Below are positions 9,376-18,352 of a DNA stretch of 64,000 nt, in pieces (positions within the stretch are counted from its first letter, which is position 1; each line of letters begins with the position of its first letter). The position numbers were made by a program, and so were the translations under genes. The notes under the pieces were generated by a model. It saw only the letters and a program-made list of their open reading frames with translations, had not been told where the DNA came from and made no database searches. Source of the DNA: Candidatus Kapaibacterium sp. (lineage in GTDB: Bacteria; Bacteroidota; Ignavibacteria; Kapaibacteriales; UBA7675); the NCBI GenBank assembly GCA_028284775.1, contig JANQRB010000016.1, positions 1 to 64,000 on the forward strand, in the 5' to 3' direction.

Positions 9376-10956
9376 ATGACTAAGAAAATCGTGATCGCAA
9401 TTGTCGGAATTTTCGCGCTGGCAGTAGTTACGGCGCTGGCCTGGCTGTGGCCGTCGGAGTCCGTCAGTGAGCTGCCCTATAATCTGCCGATGCAGGCATT
9501 TGTCGAAATCGACGTCGACTTCGAGCATCGTTGGAACGAAGAGGAGTCTCATCCGCAGGTCGGCGCGGCAGCCATTGACATAGATAGTGATGGTAAAATG
9601 GAAGTAATGATCGGCGGCGGCGAAGGGCAGGCGGATGTATTGCTGAGCTACGCCGACGGCAGCTTGCGGGATATCATCGCCGACAAGGGGCTTTCGCATC
9701 ATTCGGCAACCTATGGAATCTGTTCGGTGGATTTGAACAGTGACGGGCAGACGGATTTGCTGGTGGCGCGCAAGGCGGGACTGTTTCTGTATTTCCAACA
9801 CAATGCTGTGTTTAAGGGCAGGCAGATTGCGCTGGATATTCCACGCGACGCCGTGCCGGTAGGCATAACCGTTGCCGACATCGATCAGGATGGCGACGGT
9901 GATCTCTATGTGTCTCTCGTCACGAAAAAATCACTATACGTCAAAGGCAATTTCAACGACTCCCGCCGGATTCAGACCAATATGCTGCTGCTGAATGACG
10001 GAGCGATGAACTTTAGCGATATCAGCCAGAGTGCAGGGCTGGGCAAGGCTCATAACGCAATCCATTCTACCTTTGTCGATCTCAATGAAGACCGTTATCA
10101 GGATCTGGTCATTGTGCAGTCGGCGGGTGAAATTGCCGTCTATCGCAATCTCGGCAACCAGCGTTTTGAGTCGGTACCTTTGCCGTCGGGGCCGGGGCAC
10201 TGGCAGAGCATGGCCTTCGGCGACATCGACCGCGACGGCGATCAGGATTTGCTGTTCAGCAATACCGGGACCTCGGTGCCGGCTCTGTTTCTGGAAAATG
10301 ATCTGGAAAGTAGCCAGACGCCCAACACCGCCTGGCTTTTACTGCGCAACAATAAAGATTTCAGCTTTGACGATGTCACGGCGAGCTATGGCCTGGATGA
10401 CCTCGGTTTCGGCCGCGGCCTCTGCTTTGAAGATCTCAACCTTGACGGTGGTCTTGATCTCCTGGCTGCGCAGAATGACATTGAGTGGCCGATGCATCAC
10501 ATTTCCAAATTGCCCGGCAAGGCGCTCCTGCAGATTCCGCCCAAAGGCAATGCGCGCTTCTGCGAGGCGGAGCAGCTTGGTCTGGCCAATCGCAACTACG
10601 GTCAAACACCCGTCATTGCCGATCTGGACGGCGACGGACGTAATGATGTGCTTTGGGTGAACATCGGGGGACCGGCACGAGCCCTGCTTAACAAATCAAA
10701 GGGCAACTTTGTCACGGTCTCGATGCCCGACAAGGTCGCCAACCTGGGGACAACCGTGACCGTCTATACCGATCAAGGCGTTTCCTTCACAAAAGAAGTC
10801 GTCGCGGCAGGAGGGAGCGGCGCAGATCAGACTACCGAGCTGATGTTTGGTCTCGCCGCCGATGCAGAAGTGGACAGGGTCGTTCTGATCCCGCTGAACG
10901 GGCAGTTTTCCTACTTCGACAAGCCGAAACTCAACAGCAAATTGCGCGTGGACTGA
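9376..10956 (+). CDS. FG-GAP/VCBS-repeat protein with ASPIC/UnbV-like C-terminus
   Basis: The start is placed at ATG 9376 (MTKKIVIAIVGIF...), preceded by AGAGGA; the open frame extends further upstream without coding character. The 526-residue protein has an N-terminal hydrophobic anchor (residues about 4-22) and then a series of FG-GAP/VCBS calcium-binding repeats. Typical loops are DIDSDGKMEV, DLNSDGQTDL, DIDQDGDGDLYV, DIDRDGDQDLLF and DLDGDGRNDVLW. They fit an integrin-alpha-like seven-bladed propeller. The last about 70 residues resemble the ASPIC/UnbV domain found in CRTAC1-like proteins. It is expected to lie outside the inner membrane, anchored by its N-terminus. Function unknown. It stands alone between the pseudogene and a regulator gene. 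Confidence 0.8.
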   Translation: MTKKIVIAIVGIFALAVVTALAWLWPSESVSELPYNLPMQAFVEIDVDFEHRWNEEESHPQVGAAAIDIDSDGKMEVMIGGGEGQADVLLSYADGSLRDIIADKGLSHHSATYGICSVDLNSDGQTDLLVARKAGLFLYFQHNAVFKGRQIALDIPRDAVPVGITVADIDQDGDGDLYVSLVTKKSLYVKGNFNDSRRIQTNMLLLNDGAMNFSDISQSAGLGKAHNAIHSTFVDLNEDRYQDLVIVQSAGEIAVYRNLGNQRFESVPLPSGPGHWQSMAFGDIDRDGDQDLLFSNTGTSVPALFLENDLESSQTPNTAWLLLRNNKDFSFDDVTASYGLDDLGFGRGLCFEDLNLDGGLDLLAAQNDIEWPMHHISKLPGKALLQIPPKGNARFCEAEQLGLANRNYGQTPVIADLDGDGRNDVLWVNIGGPARALLNKSKGNFVTVSMPDKVANLGTTVTVYTDQGVSFTKEVVAAGGSGADQTTELMFGLAADAEVDRVVLIPLNGQFSYFDKPKLNSKLRVD

Positions 10957-11103
10957 TTTCTTGCAATGTTCTATTACCTTTTTACACGCGTTTCGCATTT
11001 TCCATGAACAGAAGATTAATTGTGTTGTCGGTCAGGCAGGTGGGTAGTCTATTGGGATACTCGAGCCAAAAATTTACACTCACAGCAGCATACAGCCTTT
11101 ACG

Positions 11104-12372
11104 ATGGAACTACAGGTCCTTATTGTCGATAGCGAAAAATTCAGTCGTAAAATCATCGAAACGCAATTGGAAAAAATCAATGTGCCGATGAAGATACACC
11201 AGGCCGCCGATGCGATAGATGCACTAAAAATCCTGGAGAGCGGCAGAATCCATATTCTGTTCATCGATGTCGAGCTTCCCGTCTTGTCGGGCTTTGTCGT
11301 GTTGAGTAAGCTGCGCGAATCAGGACTGGCGAAGGACCTGAAGATCGTCGTGATTTCACGCCCCACGAAAGAAACGCTACAGAAGCTGCGCAGCAGCAAG
11401 GTCGGTGCATACCTGCAAAAACCGATCGAAGCCAAAGCCTTCGCAGACCTGGTACAACGCAGCATTTACGGAATATTTCTCCTTCGCGGCTTTAAGCGCC
11501 TGCCGGTCGAGCGACTCCTGCTGATCTGCAGCGATGCGTCCTTCATCAATTTTTTTGTAAAGACCTTTGGGAAGACATTCTCGGTCGAGATTGCCGAGAC
11601 GGCCGAACAGGGGGCCTCGGTCAACTTTCTGCAACGCAATTTCGACGTTATCCTGATTGATGAAGGGATTGAGGAAGACTGGAAACAGGCGGCGCTCAAA
11701 ATCCGCGAAGTGGCCTACCTGCCGCCGCCGGCAATGTATGTTTTGACGGACAAAGACCTTGCGGAAAAATCCACGGCGCTGATCAATGGCCTGCTGCGCA
11801 AGTCGTTCGACAGCGGCGACCTAGTCAACGCCTTTGTTTCCGAAGCCATGAGCCTCGGCGCGGAACGCAATCGGCAGGTCCTCAGCATCCTTAAGCTGGA
11901 TGTCGTCGGTCAGTTCAAACAGCAGACGGAGAGTCTGGTCAACAGGCTGGCACGCGAACGAATGGTCTTTGAACTTACTCCCGGCCTATCGGCAGTCCCC
12001 GACGTTCAGGCCGTTGTGATTCTTGACGATGTATTGCGTGGTTTTGAGCTGGCGGTGTCGGTATCGGGGGTAAGCGACAAGTTAATCTATCTGGTACGCA
12101 ATGTTTTTGATTTGCCCGCAACGGAAGGACGTCCGCAAACCAAACAGAGTCTGCTGCGTATCGCCACGACGCTCGGTGAAATGACCCGGCGTCTGCTGGC
12201 GGGCATTCACATCGATACGACTGTCCGCGAAGCGGAGTTTTCCAGTACGCTCGAGAATCGACTATCCTATGAGTGGGCCGCTGTGCTGCCTTTCCAGGAC
12301 AGTGACGAGAAGTATTACTTCTTCATTTCCGTCGGTGTTCTCGGCTCACGTATTCGAAGCGATTACGTCTAG
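11104..12372 (+). CDS. Receiver-domain protein with CheX/CheC-like C-terminal domain
   Basis: ATG 11104 starts a clean receiver domain (MELQVLIVDSEKFS); the upstream extension of the frame looks non-coding. In the 422-residue product, residues 1-120 are a receiver domain with phospho-acceptor Asp about 55 (ILFIDVELPV) and the conserved Lys in AYLQKPI. Residues about 130-255 look like a second, degenerate receiver (LLLICSDASFINFF, DVILIDEGIE). Residues about 285-420 resemble the CheX/CheC phosphatase fold: VVILDDVLRGFELAVSV, then LGEMTRRLLAGI matches the 'GE-x-x-N-x-x-x-G' helix, although the catalytic Asn is not obvious. It could be a phosphate sink or a regulator of an unlinked chemosensory or motility pathway. 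No kinase is adjacent. The domain call for the C-terminus is moderate. Confidence 0.65.
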   Translation: MELQVLIVDSEKFSRKIIETQLEKINVPMKIHQAADAIDALKILESGRIHILFIDVELPVLSGFVVLSKLRESGLAKDLKIVVISRPTKETLQKLRSSKVGAYLQKPIEAKAFADLVQRSIYGIFLLRGFKRLPVERLLLICSDASFINFFVKTFGKTFSVEIAETAEQGASVNFLQRNFDVILIDEGIEEDWKQAALKIREVAYLPPPAMYVLTDKDLAEKSTALINGLLRKSFDSGDLVNAFVSEAMSLGAERNRQVLSILKLDVVGQFKQQTESLVNRLARERMVFELTPGLSAVPDVQAVVILDDVLRGFELAVSVSGVSDKLIYLVRNVFDLPATEGRPQTKQSLLRIATTLGEMTRRLLAGIHIDTTVREAEFSSTLENRLSYEWAAVLPFQDSDEKYYFFISVGVLGSRIRSDYV

Positions 12373-12395
12373 CTATCGGCCTGAGAATAGAAATG

Positions 12396-12430
12396 ACTAA
12401 TTTTTTAGTTGAAAAACTAAATCCTTAGTT
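12396..12430 (+). promoter_or_regulatory. Two BlaI-type palindromic operators
   Basis: Two perfect inverted repeats lie just before the repressor gene: ACTAA-tttt-TTAGT at 12396-12409 and AACTAA-atcc-TTAGTT at 12415-12430. Their centres are exactly 20 bp apart, so both lie on one face of the helix. ACTA-type dyads in front of BlaI/MecI genes are the usual autoregulatory operators. They probably overlap the promoter, as the ATG follows only 14 bases after the second one. Confidence 0.85.
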
Positions 12431-12443
12431 ATATCTTCGGCGT

Positions 12444-12821
12444 ATGAAACGCTTGACAAAGGCCGAGGAGCAGGTAATGCAGGCGCTCTGGAAGTTGCAA
12501 AAGGCTTTCGTGCGTGAAATTATTGTCGAGCTCCCGGAGCCCAAGCCGGCCTACAACACTGTATCGACCATCGTTCGTATTCTGGAAAGCAAACAATTTG
12601 TTGCCCATAATGCCTTTGGTAAAAGTCATCAATACTTTCCGCTGGTTGCCAAAGAAGACTACAGCAAGTTTTCGCTGGAAATGCTGCTGAACAACTACTT
12701 CGGCGGTTCTATTGAACGGCTGGTCTCGTTTTTTGTGCGGGAGAATAATCTCAGTCTGGCTGAATTCGAAGAGCTGCTGGAGCTCGTGAAAGAAGACGTC
12801 AACAAACCAGAGGCGGATTGA
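12444..12821 (+). CDS. blaI: BlaI/MecI/CopY-family transcriptional repressor
   Basis: The 125-residue protein has the typical length and winged-helix sequence of the family. MKRLTKAEEQVMQALW opens the first helix, and YNTVSTIVRILESK forms the recognition helix that contains the conserved T-V-x-T-x-x-x-x-L pattern. The C-terminal helices, rich in E and L (about 75-120), form the dimerisation part. It sits behind two dyad operators and its stop codon overlaps the start of the M56 peptidase gene (TGATG). In characterised systems the M56 membrane protease triggers cleavage of this repressor. Here the pair probably senses an envelope or cell-wall signal rather than beta-lactam specifically, since no beta-lactamase gene is near. 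Confidence 0.9.
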   Translation: MKRLTKAEEQVMQALWKLQKAFVREIIVELPEPKPAYNTVSTIVRILESKQFVAHNAFGKSHQYFPLVAKEDYSKFSLEMLLNNYFGGSIERLVSFFVRENNLSLAEFEELLELVKEDVNKPEAD

Positions 12822-14095
12822 TGGAAACGGCCTGGTACTTTCTGCAGGTTAATATCTGTCTGGGCATTTTTGCCTTGCTCTACAACCTGCTGCTGGCGCG
12901 CGAGTCTTTTTTGCAGACGAATCGGGTATTTCTGCTTGCTGCTATCGGATTGTCGTTCGTCTTGCCCCTTCTGCGGCCGGAGGGCCTGGGGCTGCTCGTC
13001 AGCACGCCCGGCGAATACGTCCTGCAAAGCGTCGTCCTGCCGGACAGCAAGGCCGATTCGGTCGGTTGGACTCTGCTGGACTTGTTGAAAGCCCTGTACT
13101 GGACAGGGCTGGTCGTCTTCGGCCTCCGCTTCGCGCACGATTTATTTCGGATTGCATCGCTGCGATTTCGCTTCGGTGCTCATCAGCAAGCCGAGTTTAC
13201 GCTTGTACGGACACACGGTGAGATGCCGACTTTTTCATTTTTTTCTATGCTGTTCTGGGACGATAACGTCCCGCTGCAGGGTTCGGAGCGCCTTTCAATT
13301 CTGGACCATGAATTGACGCATATCAGACAGCGGCACTCGCTCGATATGCTGATAATGAATGTAGTGAGAATCCTGTTCTGGTTTAACCCCGCCGCCTGGC
13401 TCCTGAGCCGCAGACTGAATGACCTGCATGAATTTATTGCGGACAAGGAGGCCAGTCGCAGAGCGGGTTCCCGCGAATATCAACGACTGCTGGCGTCGGT
13501 CTGTCTACGGCAGGCATCCCTTTCCATCGCGCATAGTTTTGGTCAACGGCCGATCGATGCGCGCTTGCAAATGTTGCGTCGTTTGCCTTCAAGGCCTGAG
13601 GTCGTCTGGAGGTACCTGCTGGCGATTCCGACAATGGCCTTGCTGCTGCTCGGTTGCTCGTTCTTCGCGCTGCCTCAGCCCTCCGATGCTCGCGGGCAAA
13701 TCGGCAGTACAGCGCTTCCGATAGCTGCGGCACCGGTCGCCCCGGCACAATTTCCTGCCCCGGAGCCGGAAACAGCGGATCCATCTCAGAAGAGCTGTAA
13801 GGCCGCGGCCGAATGCGCCGCCGTCTCGCCGTCAGGCACTCCACGAAAAAATGTTATCGGCGACGAGGCTCCGGCAATGGAAGGCAAGGCGCTGGACAAA
13901 GGCAATAAGGGTCGAGATATTGCCCTGGAGCTTGTTGCGGAACATCACATAGATTCGGTTCTACAGGCAGGCGAAATCGCGGCCCTCGATTCCCTCTGGG
14001 ATCTGATACAACAGGCAGCGGCGAATGACAGCAGCGCCGGCGAAGATTTCGTAATGAATGAAGAGCGCAGGAGCAGCGCCGAGACGCTGTTTTGA
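12821..14095 (+). CDS. M56-family (BlaR1-like) membrane metallopeptidase
   Basis: ATG 12821 shares one base with the stop of blaI, so translation is coupled. The 424-residue protein has N-terminal membrane helices (residues about 5-25, 35-55, 85-105). A zinc-protease loop carries HELTH at about residues 163-167, followed by FNPAAWLLSRRLNDLHEFIAD, with the family's downstream Glu ligand region. A last membrane helix (RYLLAIPTMALLLLGCSFF) is at about 265-285. The extracytoplasmic C-terminal part (about 150 residues) is proline/alanine-rich and unrelated to the penicillin-binding sensor domain of true BlaR1, so the inducing signal is unknown. It likely acts as signal-dependent protease on BlaI. 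Confidence 0.85.
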   Translation: METAWYFLQVNICLGIFALLYNLLLARESFLQTNRVFLLAAIGLSFVLPLLRPEGLGLLVSTPGEYVLQSVVLPDSKADSVGWTLLDLLKALYWTGLVVFGLRFAHDLFRIASLRFRFGAHQQAEFTLVRTHGEMPTFSFFSMLFWDDNVPLQGSERLSILDHELTHIRQRHSLDMLIMNVVRILFWFNPAAWLLSRRLNDLHEFIADKEASRRAGSREYQRLLASVCLRQASLSIAHSFGQRPIDARLQMLRRLPSRPEVVWRYLLAIPTMALLLLGCSFFALPQPSDARGQIGSTALPIAAAPVAPAQFPAPEPETADPSQKSCKAAAECAAVSPSGTPRKNVIGDEAPAMEGKALDKGNKGRDIALELVAEHHIDSVLQAGEIAALDSLWDLIQQAAANDSSAGEDFVMNEERRSSAETLF

Positions 14096-14188
14096 ATTCT
14101 CTCCAGCCTGCGGTCGATTCCCGGCTTCCTAAAAACGAAAAACAAGAAATAGGTCCGCTCATCAATACATACAATCGGCAGGTTAAAC

Positions 14189-15793
14189 ATGAAGCTTAGC
14201 AAAATTATCTGCGGGGCCGCAGTTATCGCCTTAACACTCCTGGCTGGAATGCACATTCCCCCCCTGCTGTCGGGCGATAATGTCTATCAGGAAGTCAAGA
14301 AGTTTTCGCGGGTGTTAAACACGACGTCGCGCAACTACTTCAAAGAGGTCGAGACGAGTAAGCTGGTGGCGGCGGGCATCAAAGGCATGCTCGCGAAACT
14401 GAAAGATCCCTATTCGGTGTACATCCCGAAGAAAGCCAAAGATGACATCGACGAAAAAATGTTTAAGGCGGGCTATGAAGGTATCGGCGTCAGCTTTAAC
14501 ATGCTCGACGATACGATTACGGTCGTAACGCCGATGATCGGCGGACCGAGTGAAAAAGTAGGTGTCTTGGCGGGCGATAAAATTGTAAAAGTTAACGGAG
14601 AGAGTGTCGTCGGCCTGAGCAACGATGATGTCCCCAAAAAGCTGAAGGGCCCGCGCGGGACCGCGGTCAATATTCACGTTAAGCGCAGCGGCGAGGCCGA
14701 CCTGTTGGAATTCGACATAGTCCGCGACAAAATTCCCATTCACAGCGTTGATGCTTCGATGCTGATTCAGGGAAGCGATATCGCATATGTACGAGTCATT
14801 CGCTTTGCCAAAACAACGCATAAGGAATTAGTGGAAGCCCTGGAAGAACTCGAAGGGCAGGGAATGCAAAAGCTAATCCTGGATCTGCGTTTTAATGGCG
14901 GCGGACTGATGGACGAAGCATTCAAGATGGTCGATGAATTCGTCGGCGACGGCCACAAGATTGTCTACACGCGCGGACGGCGAGCCGAGTTCGATGAGGA
15001 CATGTTCGCTACGCGGCGGGGGGCTTTCGAGGATCTGCCGCTGATCGTCCTGATTAACGAAGGTTCGGCCTCGGCCTCGGAAATCGTTGCCGGCGCACTA
15101 CAAGACCTGGACCGGGGACTGATCGTCGGTGAAACTTCCTTCGGCAAGGGACTGGTGCAGCTGCAGTATCCGCTCAACGACGGCTCCGCTTTCCGTTTAA
15201 CTACCGCCGAGTACTTTACGCCCTCGGGGCGCCTTATACAACGCCCCTATGAAGACAGGGAAAAGTACTATAAAGGGGAAGGCCGGGCGGAGCTCGAAGA
15301 AGGCCAGAATTACGATCATAGCGACGACGCCGGCGAAGAACGCGAAGCTTTTCAAACCATTGGCGGCCGAACGGTGTACGGCGGCGGCGGCATTGTGCCC
15401 GATTACGTCGTCAAACAGGACACGACAACCTTGCTGTTTCGCAGCCTGATGCGCAAGAACATTTTCACCCTTTTTAACGATGCCTGGTGGAGCGGCAAGG
15501 GCCCAAATCTCAGAGCTCGCTACAGTGACAGTCTGGTCGCCTTCCTGCGCGATTTTCACATCGACCAGACAATGATGCAGGAGCTTCGTCACCTGGCTTC
15601 AGAGAAAAATGTTGAATGGAGTGACGAAGACTTCGCACAAGATGAAGTCCGAATTCAAACAATAATGAAGTCGCGACTGGCACGATCGATTTGGAATGTC
15701 GATGAGTCCGTCGAGGTGTTTTTGAGCATCGACCGCCAGTTTCAAAAGGCGCAAACGCTGTTTCCCGAAGCCCGGCGGATCGCGGGACTTTAA
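14189..15793 (+). CDS. S41-family C-terminal processing protease (CtpA/Prc type)
   Basis: The 534-residue protein begins with a signal or anchor helix (ICGAAVIALTLLAGM). It has an N-terminal helical segment with the family signature LKDPYSVYIP, a PDZ domain (about residues 95-180, EGIGVSFNML ... LAGDKIVKVNGESV), and the S41 catalytic core. The nucleophile Ser lies in NEGSASASEIVAGAL (Ser about 293) and the general-base Lys in GETSFGKGLVQL (about 320). The C-terminal 110 residues are a helical extension. CtpA-type proteases act in the periplasm on protein C-termini or cell-wall hydrolase regulators. It follows the BlaI/M56 pair by 93 bases in the same direction and may belong to its regulon, though this is inference. 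Confidence 0.92.
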   Translation: MKLSKIICGAAVIALTLLAGMHIPPLLSGDNVYQEVKKFSRVLNTTSRNYFKEVETSKLVAAGIKGMLAKLKDPYSVYIPKKAKDDIDEKMFKAGYEGIGVSFNMLDDTITVVTPMIGGPSEKVGVLAGDKIVKVNGESVVGLSNDDVPKKLKGPRGTAVNIHVKRSGEADLLEFDIVRDKIPIHSVDASMLIQGSDIAYVRVIRFAKTTHKELVEALEELEGQGMQKLILDLRFNGGGLMDEAFKMVDEFVGDGHKIVYTRGRRAEFDEDMFATRRGAFEDLPLIVLINEGSASASEIVAGALQDLDRGLIVGETSFGKGLVQLQYPLNDGSAFRLTTAEYFTPSGRLIQRPYEDREKYYKGEGRAELEEGQNYDHSDDAGEEREAFQTIGGRTVYGGGGIVPDYVVKQDTTTLLFRSLMRKNIFTLFNDAWWSGKGPNLRARYSDSLVAFLRDFHIDQTMMQELRHLASEKNVEWSDEDFAQDEVRIQTIMKSRLARSIWNVDESVEVFLSIDRQFQKAQTLFPEARRIAGL

Positions 15794-15822
15794 GGATTCT
15801 ACTCTCCGGTTGAAACAGAATG

Positions 15823-15855
15823 CAAGCTGTCCGCAGTCTCTCGGCGGGCAGCTTG
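15823..15855 (+). terminator. Hairpin after the S41 protease gene
   Basis: CAAGCTGTCCG (15823-15833) pairs with CGGGCAGCTTG (15845-15855), 11 bp with one G-U pair, around an 11-base loop. It is followed by TTCT rather than a long T-run. It lies 30 bases after the stop codon, so a terminator role is plausible. Confidence 0.5.
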
Positions 15856-15898
15856 TTCTACAACCGAGCCCTGCAATCGGTATATTGAGGATATCCGG

Positions 15899-16471
15899 AT
15901 GCGGACATTTCCTCTCCAGCTACCCGATCAGTTAGTGACATCCCGGCTGCGGCTGCGCCCCTACAGGCTGGACGAAGCTTCGGCGCTGTTGTCAATGCTC
16001 TCCGCATTGACAGGCCAGACCCGGCGTGATCTGCCAACTCAGCTCGCCGCGCTTAAAACCGGGAAGTGCGCCGAAGCATACCTTCGCCATTGTCTGCTTC
16101 AATGGTTCACCCGTCAACGCTATACGCTGGCGATTACGCAGCGCAATGATGCGGAGCTGCTGGGGCATCTGGAATTGACGGCGCTCGATTCCACGGCCGC
16201 CTACGAAATCGGTTATCTGATTGGGAACAGCCGGCAGGGGCAGGGCTTTGCAAAAGAAGCGCTCCAGGCCGTTGTAGGGTTCGCCCGCAAAGATCTGCAT
16301 GCCGAAGTGCTTTTGATACGTTGCTGCCCTGATAATATCGCCAGTATTAGGGTAGCGCGGGCCTGCGGTTTTCAGCCGCTGCCGCCGACGGAGCCTCAAC
16401 TGTCTGCGACTGGAATAAATGAGGGCGATGGATTTCTTCACTTTATGCATCGTCTGCCGCCTTCAACTTAA
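15899..16471 (+). CDS. GNAT-family N-acetyltransferase (RimJ/RimL-like)
   Basis: The 190-residue protein opens with LVTSRLRLRPYRLDEA, the usual beta1/helix1 of RimJ/RimL-type GNATs. The acetyl-CoA-binding motif A is in IGYLIGNSRQGQGFAKEAL (about residues 100-118, with the Q/R-x-x-G-x-G/A loop). NIASIRVARACGFQ is the usual motif B helix (N-x-x-S-x-x-V-x-x-x-x-G-F). Substrate cannot be told from sequence; family members acetylate ribosomal protein N-termini, amino sugars or antibiotics. The gene stands alone after a hairpin. Confidence 0.85.
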   Translation: MRTFPLQLPDQLVTSRLRLRPYRLDEASALLSMLSALTGQTRRDLPTQLAALKTGKCAEAYLRHCLLQWFTRQRYTLAITQRNDAELLGHLELTALDSTAAYEIGYLIGNSRQGQGFAKEALQAVVGFARKDLHAEVLLIRCCPDNIASIRVARACGFQPLPPTEPQLSATGINEGDGFLHFMHRLPPST

Positions 16472-16751
16472 CGCCGACATTCAAGTTTCCTTCAGTTGCA
16501 GGTAAACCGACCAATACGGCTAGATTGCGCCCCTTCGACGCCTCAGCCCTGACGGATTGATGAGATCCGCCAATCGACCTTCCGCCCTTAGACCTTGCAC
16601 AGGCGACAACAAATCCGGAATAATCCAAGGTAATATCACCGAGATTCACTATACTTGCCGTTTTAATCGGTTAAAGGGCTTTGCGGCGGGGAAGAGCCTC
16701 GTACGACAACTGCACTCATAACATTTGTCAGTGAATCTATTTCTGGTCTGT

Positions 16752-18278
16752 ATGAAAAAACAACGAAAAGCTGCATCACCGTCATCCGATTCGGAAAGTA
16801 CTGCCGAAGAGCAGCCAGCCAACAGCGAAGCGTCCCCCGAAGCAGACACCCTGGAAGTATCACCGGAAAACGAACTACCGGAAATTCAGCTTGAAGATTT
16901 GCCTGACCGCGCACGCCGCGCCGCAGAGAATGCGGGCTGGAAGAGTCTGATGCCGGTGCAGAGTCGCGCCATTCCCTATGTACTCGCCGGGCGAGATCTG
17001 CTGGTTCAGTCACGAACCGGCAGTGGCAAAACCGGTGCCTTCCTTTTGCCGATTCTGGAGCGCCTCGATCCCGAGCGCCGCGGCTGCCAGGCTTTAATCA
17101 TGGTGCCGACGCGCGAACTGGCTCGCCAGGTTGAACAGGAAGCGCTGACGCTCGGTGCCGAGTTAGGCGTACGGACGATTGCCGTATTTGGCGGCGTTGG
17201 CTATGGTGCGCAACTGAAGGCTTTCCGCGAAGGCGCCCATCTTGTCATCGGGACTCCCGGACGCTTGCTCGACCACCTGATTAAGCGATCTTTATCACTG
17301 GAAAACCTGGACGTGCTGGTCCTCGATGAGGCCGATCACATGTTGTCGATGGGCTTTTATCCCGACATGAAGCGCATACAGGCTTTCCTGCCGCGCCATC
17401 GATTCAACGCCTATCTGTTTTCAGCCACCTTTCCGCCGCACGTGATGCGCCTGGCCGGCGAGTTTCTGCTCGATCCCGATTTACTGAGTTTAAGCCGCGA
17501 TCACGTCCATGTTCTTAACACCGAGCATGTCTTTTACCCTGTCCCCGATATGGATAAGGATCGCTGCCTGGTGCGAATTCTTGAGAAGGAAAATCCGGCC
17601 TCCGCAATTGTATTCTGTAACACCAAATCGCAGGTCAACTTTGTCGCAATTGTTTTACAGCGTTTCGGCTTTGATGCCGACGCGCTCAGTTCGGAGCTCT
17701 CCCAGCGCGAACGCGATAATGTACTCCGCCGCGTTCGTGAGGGGCGCTTGCGTTTTCTGGTGGCAACTGACGTTGCGGCGCGGGGGATCGACATCCCCGA
17801 CCTTTCGCATGTGATTCAGTATGAACCGCCCGAAGATCCCGAATCCTACATACACAGGGCCGGCCGAACGGGACGCGCCGGCGCCGGAGGACAGGCCATC
17901 ACCCTGGTTGATCTGCGCGAACGTATTCGCCTGGAGCGCATTGCCCGCCGCTACAAGATCGACATACTGGAACGCGAACTTCCCGACGATGAAGAAATTG
18001 CCACTATCGTTTCGGAGCGCGTCACTGTGCTCCTGGAATCGCGTCTGCGTCAGCGCGATGCCGTAGAGCAGGAACGGCTACAGCGCTTTCTGCCGCTCGT
18101 CCGCAGCCTTGGCGACAACGACGAAGAAGGTGCACTGCTGGCTCTGCTGCTCGATGACTTCTATCAGTTTTCCCTGCATGCTCCGCCGCCACAACCGCCG
18201 CCGCCGCCACAAGCGCCGCCGAAACCGAAAGGCCAAGGCTCGCGCCGCCGTCGTGGCGGACGAGGACGAAAGCGCTGA
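16752..18278 (+). CDS. DEAD-box ATP-dependent RNA helicase
   Basis: ATG 16752 (MKKQRKAASP) is preferred over an upstream TTG. All helicase motifs are present in order: Q motif region WKSLMPVQSRAIP, motif I SRTGSGKT, Ia PTRELARQ, Ib TPGR, II DEAD, III SAT, IV IVFCNTK, V ATDVAARGIDIP, VI HRAGRTGRAG. The 508-residue protein has a Glu/Ser-rich N-terminal extension (about 55 residues). The C-terminus carries a polyproline run followed by a basic Arg/Gly tail (SRRRRGGRGRKR), which probably binds RNA. Likely roles are ribosome assembly or cold-stress RNA unwinding (CsdA/RhlE-like). The exact orthology is open. It is transcribed toward a tiny lipoprotein gene on the other strand. Confidence 0.93.
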   Translation: MKKQRKAASPSSDSESTAEEQPANSEASPEADTLEVSPENELPEIQLEDLPDRARRAAENAGWKSLMPVQSRAIPYVLAGRDLLVQSRTGSGKTGAFLLPILERLDPERRGCQALIMVPTRELARQVEQEALTLGAELGVRTIAVFGGVGYGAQLKAFREGAHLVIGTPGRLLDHLIKRSLSLENLDVLVLDEADHMLSMGFYPDMKRIQAFLPRHRFNAYLFSATFPPHVMRLAGEFLLDPDLLSLSRDHVHVLNTEHVFYPVPDMDKDRCLVRILEKENPASAIVFCNTKSQVNFVAIVLQRFGFDADALSSELSQRERDNVLRRVREGRLRFLVATDVAARGIDIPDLSHVIQYEPPEDPESYIHRAGRTGRAGAGGQAITLVDLRERIRLERIARRYKIDILERELPDDEEIATIVSERVTVLLESRLRQRDAVEQERLQRFLPLVRSLGDNDEEGALLALLLDDFYQFSLHAPPPQPPPPPQAPPKPKGQGSRRRRGGRGRKR

Positions 18279-18352
18279 CGGCTCCGCTGTAATTCAATTC
18301 CGTGGATTGAGCTGTGAAACGCCATAAAAGGGGATAAGCCGGCTTCGCCTCT

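Noticed and set aside
16443..16649. 68-codon minus-strand frame between the GNAT and helicase genes
   Set aside because: It looks somewhat protein-like but overlaps the GNAT 3' end, has no Shine-Dalgarno sequence and no recognised family.
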